DNA of 64,000 bases from Callipepla californica brunnescens. Its lineage: Eukaryota; Chordata; Aves; Galliformes; Odontophoridae. Of this stretch, positions 27,164 to 39,540 are shown one piece after another. Position 1 is the first letter of the stretch; the number at the start of each line of letters is the position of its first letter. The DNA lies in the NCBI GenBank assembly GCA_023055505.1, contig JALIRH010000002.1:38201733-38265732 (forward strand). The letters are read 5' to 3'. A program made the translations under genes and the position numbers. The notes under the pieces are model-generated. The model was given only the letters and a program-made list of their open reading frames with translations. It ran no database searches and was not told where the DNA came from.

Positions 27164-27834
27164 CCTCACCTCACACGGAATGCTACATAGTAGGAGACAT
27201 TCAGTGTTCCTGGTGGGCTTCATGTGATCTGAATTGAACAAGACTTATATTCACAGTAGTTGTATTGACTGCTCAGGAACCACAACCATGAGCAAGGTGA
27301 AATCAGGAATGACTGGATGCTCTATCCTGCTGAGATAAAAAACAGGTGGCCAAAGCCCAGTCCAGCAGTAGACTAAAGCATGTGAGTACACTTACTGACA
27401 TCAAAGGCACAGCCCACATGTTTAATGTTAAGGATGTGCTAAAGCCTTTTTCTGAACTGGAGCCCATGAGATTTCTGGGGTCTTCACTCCCAATGACTTT
27501 GGGGTTAGCTGAAGTAGCATATTAAGTCTGTATTTCACTGAAGGACAGCATCAAGACTTCCGCCTGCTGTTTTGGTTAAAAAGAAATCAAAAAAAAAGAA
27601 AAAAAAAGAGATATGTAGGAAAACATTTGCTCTTAGAAAATCATGAAGTCAATCTTAAGATGGAATGTTCTCAGAAACAGACATTCAGAGTAATAATTTA
27701 AAAATTATTCATATGGTGTCAGCATGTTACAGTTTCACTAATGCCCATATCTAATGCTCACTGAAACAAACAGTTACAGTAGATACAGTTTTTAATATCT
27801 TCTAGAGATATTTTTAAGTAGGTAACAACTTGCA

Positions 27835-27867
27835 TAGACTGTATATGCACAGTACTGTGCATGTCTA
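27835..27867. repeat. 18-bp perfect palindrome within a longer imperfect hairpin
   Basis: ATGCACAGTACTGTGCAT (27845-27862) is self-complementary. It is extended by TAGAC (27835-27839) and GTCTA (27863-27867), which pair if the 5 nt TGTAT are bulged. No loop is available, so a cruciform or dimeric protein site is likelier than an RNA hairpin. Confidence 0.8.
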
Positions 27868-28890
27868 TTTGAGTGCACAGAAAACTTCTGTAAGTGCAAG
27901 CCACATGGTTGCACAAACCAAAAGATAGCTGGGCAAGTGGTCATTTGTACATATAAATATCCCAATTACAGACCGCTCTTGGCAGGAATACCTACAGCTG
28001 TAGATAGTTACAGTTAGTAGACTTGAATGAGGACCTTGGCTCTCTGTTTTTGAAAATACAGGAATGTGGGATGAGAAGGGAACTCCTGGAGCTGTGAACC
28101 TCACTCTTACAACCTTAAACTATACAGTGCTTTCCTAAGCTAACTGAATTTCTTACTAAACTACACTATGTTGTTTTTTTTTTAAATCTCTGCTGCTCCT
28201 TGTCAATAGGAAGATCACTTTAATTTCCAGATTGGACATATTCATGTGCAGTTTATGAACAATTACTCTTGTGCCAATATTGTCCTTTACCTGAAACAAT
28301 TATTCTGCCTTGTAAGGGCTTCCTTCTTTCATATGGGTACTGAGAATAATTAATTTATCTCCCCTCTCATGAACTAATTAGATTCATACTTCTTAGTCTG
28401 TGCAGACATAGCTCTTAGACAGGTGTGGTGCTCAGTCTGCATCACCTGAGGAATAATCCTGGCTGGCACAGTGATTTAGTGACACACCTGTGAGTCAACA
28501 TTTCTGCCCAGCTTTCACTGTGCTGAAAGTCAATAGTTATCTGGCTTATGGTCTTTCCAGCAGGCAGTTGGCTTCTGGTTATTTGAAGTACTGCATTATA
28601 TATAACTACTGGGGAAAAAGAAAATAATTAAAAACAAGCCCTTTAAGACGAAGATTTCATTGGAAAAGAGAAAACAGATCTTAGATTGGTATATAATTCA
28701 ATATAGCAATGAAATTCCTGCCATTCACTATGAACAGAGCATTTTAGAGTGTTGACCTGGGATGCTGTTAGGCTGCCAGACCCTTACTCTCTGTCTACTG
28801 TTCTATGTATGTCTTTCTTGTCTGAATATCGGACATATTTCCTAGTTTATCTCTGGAAGACCTGCATTTTCATTTAAGCATTCATGCTTC

Positions 28891-29370
28891 CCCAGTACAA
28901 AAAAGACAACGATCTCCTGGAACGAGTCCAGTGGAGGGCCACAAAGACGATAACGGGTGTGGAGCATCTCTCTTACGAGGAAAGGCTGAGAGACCTTGGT
29001 CAGTTCAGCCTTGAAAAAAGAAGACTCAGAGGGGATCTGATCCACATCTATAGCTAAGGAACGGGAGGCAAAGGGATGAGGCCACACTCTATTCTGCAGT
29101 GCGTGGCAATAGGACATGGGGAAATGACCACAAACTGAAGCACAGGAAGTTCTACACAAAGGTGCGTGGGAACTTCTTCACAGAGCGGTGACAGAGCACT
29201 GGCACAGCTGCACAGAGAGGTGGTGGAGTCTCCTTCTCTGGAGACATTCAAGACCACCTGGACGCCTTCCTGTGCAACCTGGGCTAGGGAGCTGCTTTGG
29301 CAGTGGGGTTGGACTCAATGATCTCTAGAGGTCCCTTCCAACCCCTACAGTTCTGTGATTCTGTGATTCT
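28891..29370 (+). mobile_element. CR1 LINE 3' end with (ATTCTGTG)n tail
   Basis: The copy starts near TACAAAAAAGACAACGATCTCCTGGAACGAGTCCAG and runs through GGAAAGGCTGAGAGACCTTGG, AGAAGACTCAGAGGGGATCTGATC, GAAGCACAGGAAGTTCTACA, GGTGGTGGAGTCTCCTTCTCTGGAGACATTCAAGAC and GAGGTCCCTTCCAACCCCTACAG. It ends in TTCTGTGATTCTGTGATTCT. This is the end of ORF2 plus the 3' UTR of an avian CR1, with a short internal loss around 29055-29095. The open frames on the opposite strand here are shadows of the repeat. Confidence 0.92.
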
Positions 29371-32300
29371 TATACTTATGTCAGAGTGTCATGTCCTAAA
29401 TACATTAGTATGAATGCTTGGCCCTGTGCATGCAAGAACATGTGGCCCACCAAAGTCACTACTTACCACACAATAAGAGGTAACATCCTGTGTAATTCTG
29501 GTATATGAGTCATCTCACTATTTCTATCAAATTTGTCTCAACTACCTGATGTGTCTTGTGATGGGTGGGAAGGTACTGTAATGTGCTCAGGTATTTATCT
29601 CCTGTTCCAGGGACCCAGCTCCTTTATACTCACAATAGAATATACAGAGTACCACCTAGAAATCCTTGTGAATATTACTATTCCTTCCATGATCAATATA
29701 ATTTCAACTACATAGAGGACTTGGTTTGATGTACTTAGCATCAGCTTCTTCATATTGTTTTCTATAGAGCTATGAAGAGACCACATGTTAAGTTGTACCT
29801 GAAAGTGAAGTAATTAGATTTCTATATTCCAAAAAACTCAGCCATTTCATCCTTTTCAGTGTGAAAAGGACTATTTCTCTGTGTATCAGAGCTCTGGTGA
29901 CAATTGCTGTGGCTTGCATCCTTTCTGTGTTTTCTTATAGCCTACCTTCAGAGATCCCACACAGTCTGTGTCCACATAACATCTTACCTTGCTGTTGAAT
30001 TCTAGTAGGTACTTAAATTTTTCCTGCCCACATACACAAAAACACTTCCTTTCTCAGCATTGGAGATCTGCATTTGAAAGCCTGTCCCCCTAGGAAAATT
30101 GGACAGTCTTCTACGCCAACTGCTAGACTCCTTCTAGTGCCAGATATACTTAAAAATTAATCAAGATACATATCCTGAAGGACATCACCATGTTATGCTC
30201 ATGTGAAAGACAGTGACAGATGGCTATTACACATCTGTTTTTCTCTTACACCTGCCCTATCCCCAGTCTGCGTTGGCACAGAAAACACAAAAAGCAGCTT
30301 TGTATTACCCAATCTAACTGACTCTGTCTTTGTTTACTTTTATAGACTTCTAATATATTTGATTTTTCTTAAATTTCAAAAGCAGATGACTTGTATTAAT
30401 TTATTGTAGATACTTAAGGGAGTGGGCAGTATTAACAGTAGAGTGTCACTTCGATGGGTTTTGCCTTGGGCATAAATTTGTGGTGCTTGGTCCCAAGGAA
30501 CAGTCCAAGTTGTTTAAAGGTGTGTCCATGTAGACATAGCCACCATAGTTCCAGGGCTGCTTTGCTTGATAATACTTAAAGCCTGATATATCATTTACAT
30601 TTTTCTTTACTCCTTCAAATGCCTGCTTCTCGGTATCTCACCATACGCCCACTATGTGCTAACTGTCTCAAGAGTTCACAGGCTTCTGATAAGCATGTGC
30701 AGAATCTAGAAAGATAAGTTAGGCATCCCTATAAATCACTGAACTTCTTCCCACCCTTAAGTCTGAGCATTTCCTAAACACTCTACATTTTTCAGAGAGC
30801 AGCTGGAGTCTCTCAAAAGTCAACAGATGTCTAGCATAAGAAGCACAAATTTGCTCACCAGCTCTATGTGCTTGTTTCAACAGGTGTAATGTCCTCTTCT
30901 TCGTAGGACTGACAGTTCCTTCTGCCCATTCTTCATCAGAGTTAATGAGGCTCTCTGTAGTCTCGCTGTCTACATGTCAGGTTTCTATCTTCAATTCACC
31001 AGGAAGTATCCTCCCCTACCTTCTCCAGTATGTTTTCTTTTGCTTTGAATGCTGAGTGAAAGACAGGCTAATTGTTCTTTCTTTCTCACATTGAAAGTAT
31101 TTTGGTGTTGAACTGGGATCCAACAAAGTCTGCCAAGACGTGCAGCTCTCTTCATCCCTATATGGGAAGTCACACATGGCATTTCTGTGGGACAGCCACT
31201 TGTTACATTGTCTCAGTCTATTATTTCTCATAGCTACTGATATTATATTGTACCGGTTCTATGATTTAGCTGAAATAAGACATATTTCTGGACATCAGGT
31301 GAAGTGGAGAACCTAAGTTGTTTCAGAGCAAGTACAATGAAGTTATGAACATGATCATGTGTAGTTGCGAGCAGTATCAAGAGTTCCCAAGCCGTCAGCT
31401 GGATATTAGTCTACTTAGCCTGGCTGCCAGACTCATTTTCCCAACAAGGTGGCTGCATCCAGACTGTTTATTTAGTAACATCCTGCTTTGTGCTATCTCC
31501 TAACTCATGTGTAGAGATTATCTGAAAAATGTTTGTTGAAATTGCTAGAGCAATAGCAGGAATCATGCAAACAATTGAACTGTTTCAATGATCATCACCC
31601 ACTGCTCAAGGCTTGACCCTGTCTTATTTGCAATTATGGGCATTACTTGTAGTGCTCAGATAAATCTGTTCATCATGACAGATTAAACCCTTTTGTCAGC
31701 AGAATGAATATTTTTATTTTTCTGCATCCACATTCCTTCCTTTTTTTTTTTTTTTTTACAGATTGCAGCTAGGTTTCTATCTACAACATCAAATTTGAGG
31801 ATACAGTGCTTTTCAGCCAGACATTCAGCTATACATTCTGAGTATGTATTATGGTATATCACTTGTTTTATTTTCACTGTTTCATTTCTAATCTCCCTTC
31901 TTTACTCTTTACAGAGACTCTGAGCTCTTCCACTGATGCCAAGGACAATTTGATCTGGAAAATCACCAGTCCCAGTGCCTGTGCCTCTTCTATTTCTTCT
32001 CTAAGTTTTATTTGTCTTAAAGAACATCATTCTAAGAAATAACACAAAAAAGCCCATACCAACTGTCTCTTTATTGACAGAATTAGATTCAGAAGTGCTG
32101 CACTTTAAGGCCACCAGCTGTGCAAAGGCTGACTTCCTCAAGCCCCTTCCAAGCTCTTCCCCCTAACAATCTGTACTCCTTTATTCAGGTTCTGTACAGG
32201 TTACTGCAGGAAATAAGCCAACGCTTAAGCTACTCCCCCACCCACTTTCCTCTGGGGTAGATCTAAGCAGAAACAATGTCCTAGCTATTCTGTCATAAGA

Positions 32301-35300
32301 ACTCAAACCTCAGGTAACCTGCAAAGAGGAAAGGATCCTCACTCTCTTCCTCTCACACACACATAGTCTAGATCACAGCCTAGGGAAAGTTTCCTAGGTA
32401 CCATCCTTTAAAGGACATCACAGAACTTCCGCTGCTGAAGAAAGACATCTGCATCCTCTGGATTATGTAAAACAAACATCTGGCAGCCATGGCTTCCTCT
32501 TAGCTTTGCTGTTTTATATAGTAAATGGAAGTCCCAGCTCCCACAACTGTCATTTGGCTCTAGCAAGAACTGTGACTCCCATTTGGGAGAAATGAAGAAT
32601 AATATGGCTAAATCCCAATTTCAGAGCTAGCAAATACCAAAAGTCCAGTTCCTCCTGCTGTTGTTAAAAGCTAGCTCTCCACTTCCAGGGATTAGCAAAC
32701 TATGTGAACATTCTTAGGAACAGAAAAATCAGCAGGCTTCTGCTTTGCAAGTTCACAGCAGAAATTGGTAGAATTGCCTCCCATTTTCCTGCCACAACCA
32801 GTGGTTTTCAAAGCAAAAGAAAGGCATCAACACAAAGTAAAATTTTGATTCATAGCTTTTCGTTTTTTGCTTCATCTCAAGTGAACACGTGGAATATTAA
32901 ATAAACTCTGGACTAAATTATCTCTAAGCAAATAAATACACAAACATCCTATAATAACAAGCTAAATCCAGAGACCTAGCACCCAATAAAAGCAATGAAA
33001 AAGGCAACAGTGTCTGCAATAGCTTTCCGGAGTCCCAACACATTCTCAGAAAAGAATATGGCCCTGCCTCACACTATATCCCCATAATCAATCCCATACA
33101 AGAAGTCCCTACTGAGCATGTAACAATACAGACTGTGTATATTGCCCTTCTATTGTCTCTTTTGTGTTTGCCTAAGGAAAATACACTGATTCTGCTGACA
33201 GTAGAAGTTCTGTACTCACAGAGCTGAAAACTAGGTTTTTCTCCAACTCAAACATGACTTAAGTTAAAAGAGAGAGAAAACACACAGGGGGGACAGTGTA
33301 TATATCTCAGCAGAGCTCTATCCTTTCTCACCTAAACTGCCCTCTAAGGATGAGGAGAGAGGTCACACAGGCAGTTACTACAGAGTGGTAAAGGAGGGGC
33401 CAGGGTGCCCCTCTGAAAGTTTTGTTTGTTTTCTACATACGTAAAATCCCAAAATGAAACATTATCTTTACTTCCCTGAAGAGAAATAAAGTCTTATCCA
33501 TCTCATTTGCTCAGGATCCCTCACACCTAAATAAGAAACTTTTCATTTTTTCCATCTTTTAATTTTCAGATTTAGTGGCATTCAGTGGTATCCTCCTCAG
33601 ATAATAGGGTTACCTGTGATTTTAATGTGATCACTTTTACCATTTTAAGGCCTCCTTGTAACTGTGCTCTGGTTTCGGGAACCCCTCTTCTACTGAAACA
33701 TTATCACCACTTCTCTCTGAAATTTCTACCAAGATCAGGTTGCCTTCATCTTTCCTGTAAATCCAGGTACTCACTGTAAGTAGCCTGTAAGGAGCCATAG
33801 AGCTCATGCAACTACAATAAGATATAAGAGATTTGTTTTCTCTACCTTTCCCCGTCTGCACATCCACCTTCCCTGACTAGCTTCTCAGAAAATTTTAATC
33901 AATGTTTTCATTACTTGGTCACATTTATATGTCCCCATAGTTAGTGATGCTAGTAGAATGAACAGAACTGCAGCAATAATATGTGTTATTAATAAAGAGC
34001 AGAATAAGACAAATGCAGTTACTGAAGAAGTTATTAAGGTGATTAGTAGAGGTAGAGTTGATTTGCCTTACAGTACAAGTTTGCCTTTGACATTTCTCAG
34101 TGCACAGTCTGTCTTTCAAGATCAAATTTGGTGATGCATTGCACTAATGACAATAAAGGCCCTGTTACCACAGTTGAATCAATGGGCTTTGCACTATATG
34201 TACAGTACAAAATAAATACATAAGCCTGGCAGCTGCTAAACTCATTGATATATAACACCAGTCCCAAAATAGTGATATTTCACTTATGGAGCTTTATAAA
34301 TTGTTAAAGAAATGAAATCCACCTTTGGGAAATAATGTTTCTTTATGTATCATCGTATCCACTCCCTCCCTCCTCCTCTCCCTTCAAGATTAAAACAAAT
34401 AGGTCTGAAGCTATAAATCATTCCCATTGGCACTGGAAAGCCCTTAGAGATCTTCTTTCTGTGCCATTTCAGTAGACAGAAAGTCTAACGTACACAGAGG
34501 TGATATTGCTTTATTTTATTTCTAAGTTGGAAGTCAGAAAACATGTCCCTCCTTGATCTCCTCAGTGTGCATCAACCTTTCTTCAGTTATTTTAAAGTCA
34601 TTGCACAGGCTCCAAATGATTTCAAGGAAAGTAATTGGGAAATGAAGCATGCCTGGGAATTTTAGATGTCATTATTGTGTATGGAGAGGCACGTCTTGAA
34701 ACACCATCTATACGCTGTAGGTAATGCCAGTAATAGGACTGGACAAGTTGCTCTGTCCTCAAATGTGTATGGGTTTGAAAACTCATTTGCAGAAATTCAA
34801 CCTCTGTTGCTTACTTTTGGCTGAGCACAGAGTCACCCAATCTATAACTGGCAAAGTGATAATCCAAGAACTGGATTTGTATCATGAAAACTCAAGTTGG
34901 GAATTTCAGTACTTTTTCAGTTTACTTTAAATTGTTTTTCTACTATTACTCCTGAGGGTAAACTCTGTTCCTAGAAATTGCTCCTGTTCCTCTTGAACAC
35001 TGATCGAGTACTTCTGAGGCATCCACCCACTTCCATTTTTCAGAAACATGAACTGTCTCTTTTTCACCCACCCAGCATTAGTTTGCCTCATTTCCTTTGT
35101 TTTCCCTGCAAGAAATATGGGGCAAAGCATAAGGGGCTTGGGCCCATATTCTCAGAGCTTCTGAGCTTTGTAAACATGAGCCTTACATTAGAATTTCCAC
35201 CAGTTACAGCGCATTCATGAGTGAAAGGAGACAGCCTTATTTCCTCCCATTTTTTGCTCATTGCAAGAAGAAAAATAGAACAATCCCTAATGTGAAATCA

Positions 35301-36359
35301 GAAAGTTACATTGCTCACCAAAGCAAGTTAAATAACTGTTTGTAGGCTGCACTTTTTCACTTGCAAGACTTCACAGCACAATCTCAGCAAAATTTCCACT
35401 CATACTGCCTTTAATTCCACAGTGACTGCTCTCCCCCATGGAGCCTCTGTTAAATGCAGTTCCTAAAAGCAAATGTTACTGAGTCTTCTCACCTGTCCCT
35501 GAAGGGTTTGAAACACCCTTAGGCACTCTTAGACTTAGATACAGACACTATAAACCAGCTGAAAGCAGTCAGAGACCTCAGATTCTACTTGTTTAACTGA
35601 GCAAGCCCTTCATTTCAGTGGCATTACTGTCTGTGTAGAGTGGGAGTGAGAGGCTGTGATACCTGGGAAAGTGTTCAGGAGCTCAGCTTTCTCTATGTTA
35701 TTATCTGAGTGAGCATCTCTCCCAAGTGCTCAATCCACACTCTGACTTGTCCCAAGTCTGCTCATCTTTCCTCCCTTCCTACCAGCTGACATGCACCTCT
35801 AAGCTCTCTTTCTGCTGAGCTGTTTGGACTCTGGTTTTCTCTGTGCTTGACATCATATTGAGTCAGCATCTGCTGCCATCATATAATACGGGTACAGACC
35901 TCTTCCACACAAGGCCAATTGTATCTCATCATCTGGCCTGGCATTTGTCTGCCACGCTGGGGCAGGGAATGTGATACCAAGCTGACAAAAAGCAGCACAC
36001 GGCTGTGCCTGGAGAGCCCCTTTGTTCATCTAAGCCTCCCCTGCTGCTTTTGTAACTCCAAATGGATTTCTGATTCCCTATCTCTTGGCCTTTTCAAGCC
36101 AAATGGTTTGGTCAGATCACAGGACAGCAGGTGCTGCTCAGCTCAACATTTGCACCTTCCAATCCAAACACACCTCTCCGCACCAACCCTTAAAATCAAT
36201 CAAAGAGACTTATCAGTTTGTTTTAAGCTTTGATGTTTGTCTGGGGTTTGTTTATCTAGCAGTTTATTCCTGGGAGTACGTTCTTGACATCTTGGAGTAG
36301 GTGGTAATTAGCAACAAGGAAGAAGGCCTGAGATAAGAAGTGGAATTTGAAAGTGGTGA

Positions 36360-36595
36360 TACTCGGGGAGGCAGCTGCACCGTGTCCTGCTTTCTTCTCA
36401 GCCGCTGAGGCGAGCCGGAGGCAGCAGAGGGATGAGGCCTCAGCCATCACACATCCTGCCTGTCCCACACTGCCTGCACAGCCCCATGGGGAGAAGGAGA
36501 CCGCTTCTGCCTCCTGCCAAGGGATGATGTCTCCCGCTTCATGGGCCTGCTCGGCAGGGGTGGGCCTTCTCCAAAGAGCCCGGTGGCCCAAACAG
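36360..36595. other. Local GC-rich, mildly CpG-enriched patch
   Basis: About 235 bp are clearly richer in G+C than the surrounding DNA and hold roughly eight CpGs (for example in GCCGCTGAGGCGAGCCGGAG), in a window where CpG is scarce. It is too short and CpG-poor for a classical CpG island. Overlapping open frames exist on both strands, as expected in GC-rich DNA, and none is recognisable. It could be a weak promoter, an enhancer, or a decayed unidentified repeat. Confidence 0.3.
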
Positions 36596-37600
36596 ATTTT
36601 CTACCCATTGGTTTTGCAGCAAGAGCAATTTGCTTAAATAAGACCTGAAGATCAGATAATGTCCTTGTATCCTACTGATGTGTTCCTTTAACACGCTCTT
36701 GGGTTCAGCAGCGTATGGAAGACACAGCTGCTTGTTTAACAGAGAGAATAAAGGCTGGTGTGCCCCTATGCTTAAGGCATTCACTGGGTGGCTGCAGAAG
36801 GATTTGTACGTCAGTGTCACAAGCACACACATACCCACGTATTGTATGAAATGTATGGTGTGGTGTGTTTGTGCATAACCACATACAGTGAGCTGGGGGT
36901 AAAGACCAGTGAGAGCAAAGCAAAAATTGTGCTCCAAACAGCCTTGGACTTAGCACGTGTTTGAAATGCGAAGCCAGGCCTGGACCTGAGTTTTGCAGAT
37001 GGCCCCTATCTTTATAACCTTCCTAACAGAATTCCATACAATAATGTAAGCCTTTAATTGCATTTTTGAGTATATAACATGGATGCAAAAGCACACTGCC
37101 CTACTCCCACGCTGCAGAGCCTGCAGAAGGGCCCACCTAAGCACACATTACATGTTCCAGAGTGGAAGGGAATCTTGCAACCAGGATGCTCCTGAAGTGC
37201 CCTGAGGGGCACAAAAGGAGACTTATTTTCTCTTCTGGCTCATGGAGCAAAACCAGAGCACAGAGATTAGTATAAAGCAGTCTGAAGAGCTTTCAAAAAG
37301 TTAGCTAAAATAAAAAGTCTCCTGGTCTGAACTGGAAAACAAAATGTTTTTCTCAGTTCAAGGAGTGAACCCTAATGACTGAAATAAGCCCTATCTGTTA
37401 GGGGTCAACATAACTCCTGATTTGTTTTTAAGCAGGCAAGACCAGGTTTTTATTTAGAATAAAGAGCCAGACTTTATCAACCTCCACCAGAACAAATCTA
37501 TTTCCAGTGTGGTGGTTAATACTTTTAATTCCACATTTTTGTTACTTTTACATAATTTCTCAAGGCTTCAAAATACCATCTTTTTTTAAGAGGAGACTTT

Positions 37601-37643
37601 AAAAAAATTTTTTTGTTTGTTTTTGTTTTTTGTTTTTTTTTTT
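37601..37643 (+). repeat. T-rich (TTTG)n low-complexity tract
   Basis: Ts interrupted by single Gs ending TTTTTTTTTTTCCACAG, so it mimics a strong 3' splice acceptor at 37649. The sequence after it (GGGGAAAATGATG...) shows no matching donor or recognisable frame. Confidence 0.85.
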
Positions 37644-37829
37644 CCACAGGGGAAAATGATGTATTGAAATTAACCTGAATATTTACATGAGCAAAAATCC
37701 TCTGCCTTACTCAAGAACAGGCGCTGGGCAAGCTATTTCACCCAGCTGTGATCTGAAGAATCCTTGTGGGAAGGGTGCAAGCACACTTGGCCAGGCATTC
37801 TCTGTTCAAGTAGATGACTTCACTCTCAT

Positions 37830-38320
37830 TACGCACGTAATTTTTATTACTTAGTATACATCAAATCTAAATTATACTGTATGTGTTAAGCTTGTAAGCG
37901 CACCATTTCATAATGATCACATTGCTTGTGTCCCAAGGACATTACATGGGGGGTATTTCTGCCACTGCTTATAATTCCGGACATTGCCAACCAACAGCAG
38001 TGTTTTAGCTACACACTGAGCAGGGCTGGAGCTGCATGCAGCAGGAAGACAGTACTTAATAAAAAGCAGCCTCAGCTTTAAATCAAATGCCTTTTATGCT
38101 AATTTTTGCTTAATATGAATATCTCCATTTACAAGTGACAAGTCACCATTGCTAAATATCACGTATAATCAAAGGGTGTGAAGTGAAAAAGTGCTTCCAA
38201 AGCACTGCAAGTACCTGTCATTAGATATTGCATTACAACCATTTGCTTTTAATGGAGCTGTCTTTTCCTATTGGCATTGATTTACATAGAAGCAACAGAG
38301 CATTAACTAACACAGTCCTG
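37830..38320. promoter_or_regulatory. Enhancer-like block (motif-dense, unverified)
   Basis: The stretch has a composition typical of conserved developmental enhancers: AT-rich without simple repeats. It holds a POU-octamer-like TTATGCTAAT (about 38097-38106), several TAAT cores, a TCF/LEF-type ATCAAAGG (from 38168) immediately followed by a T-box-like GGTGTGAAG (38175-38183), and a 7-bp stem/3-nt loop AGTGCTTCCAAAGCACT at 38190-38206. Motif matches of this length occur by chance. Only conservation or chromatin data could establish function. Confidence 0.25.
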
Positions 38321-38530
38321 TCTCACTTGCAGTAAGACAGTATTGCAGTGCAGAGTTCAGATCTCTGTTAGATCTCTAACACTGTAAAAAATAAACAATA
38401 ACCAAATACACCAGGCATTTACATTCTGTGTCCTTTATAACACGTGAACATAGAGTTTCTGTACATTTCTATACAAAACTCAGCAAACGTTGTCCATTTT
38501 TTGTTCCAATGTTTTGTGTCAACAGAAGTT

Positions 38531-38597
38531 TAGGATCTAGTCCCCACTGAAGTCATGGGAATCTTTTACTTGATGGTAGTGGGAATTGGATCAGACC
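38531..38597. repeat. Ancient amniote palindromic repeat, copy 2
   Basis: The arms GATCTAGTCCCCACT (from 38534) and AGTGGGAATTGGATC (to 38592) are inverted repeats matching at about 12 of 15 positions. They flank GAAGTCATGGGAATCTTTTACTTGATG, which fits the TGAAGTCAATGGGA-TTTT-CATTGAC core of the same family as the copies near 2.36 and 52.95 kb. No coding content. Most likely a fossil MITE-like element. Confidence 0.5.
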
Positions 38598-39477
38598 AGT
38601 AATTGGAGACACTGAAAAGAATCCCAGATGCTGAATAACAAATGAACTATCCACTGAGGTGTTCCCTCTGCTCTGGGAAGCTGCCACTGGGAATTGCTAC
38701 TACCTATCTGTGGAAATGCGGGGAAAAAAAACAGATGTCAGATGTCAAAGCTGCCAGTCCCACTGAGAGTTTTAGTGACACAGAAAATTCTTCAATATCT
38801 AAACAAAGAAAAGAGTCTCACCAAGTTAAAGAGCTAAGTATTTGGGTTTTTTTTCTGGCAGAGAGACCCTTGAAAACAGCAAATCATGCTGCTAACACTT
38901 GGGAATCTGTCCTTTGACGGAGTAGATCAGCACTGTCTGAATCTTGTTCCATGAATGAAGGTTTGAGAGAGAATTATTCAGCTCTTCACATGGAAAATTT
39001 AAAGCAAAAGAAAGCACATTAGTACTTCTATTTTCATGTATTTATCTGGTATTCTTTACCTAGCTACTTTCATGTTCAATCAGCTGTGTAAGTCACAGGT
39101 TCACTTTCTATTCCCTTTTGCTGTCCTCCCCATACTTTGCAAAGGGGCTGGAGATTCTTCTGAAATGCATGGTGCTCACCTCCTGTCAGCTTTAAAAAGG
39201 TGCATCCACCTCAGATCCAGCCACAGCACTGATGTGCAGAGGCAGGGCCGTAGAGAAGAGGATGTAGTGAGTCACCCTTTCTTGAAAAAAATGACTCAAA
39301 GAGGAAATTGCATGCTTTGAAATGACATACTTCACTGTAACCTGTTGGGACCATGCCCGCCTGCCATACCACATGCTGCCTTTCCCTTGGAAATTCGACA
39401 GACGTGCCATGCACACTTCAGCTATAAACCACTACAAAGGCAGCAAGCTTCCCATTTCTCTGCCATTCTTTACACAG

Positions 39478-39540
39478 CTGACAACTCCCTAAGTCTTGCT
39501 GCCAGGATGATCAAATTCAGTGTCACTGGAGACACCCAAG
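39478..39540 (+). other. Candidate 63-nt exon with strong splice sites
   Basis: A 30-nt pyrimidine-rich, AG-free tract (39448-39477) ends in TTTACACAG. It is followed by 63 nt and a textbook donor CAAG|GTAAGT at 39541. The segment is a multiple of three and is open in one frame only, the phase-1 frame reading about DNSLSLAARMIKFSVTGDTQ. The other two frames hit stops immediately. Both splice sites are strong for a chance pairing. The peptide is not one I recognise, so this may be a cassette exon, a lncRNA exon or a decoy. It shares strand and phase with the weaker candidate at 5127-5186. Confidence 0.3.

Larger units (their letters stand above)
13856..28890. other. Long unique stretch with little recognisable content
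   Basis: Only a CR1 fragment at 16.2 kb, an AAT microsatellite and two palindromes stand out. The segment 19640-20590 is less AT-rich and holds homeodomain-like TTAAT/TAATTA words (for example GCAATTAATGGGGAAG and TCTAGTTAATCCC), so it may be regulatory. No exon with both splice sites and an open frame was found. Confidence 0.55.

Noticed and set aside
31762..31841. Segment after a long poly-T acceptor-like tract with a GTATGT donor
   Set aside because: 80 nt is not a multiple of three, and joining to the next acceptor-like site at 31913 gives an early stop. The poly-T tract is simple sequence that mimics an acceptor.
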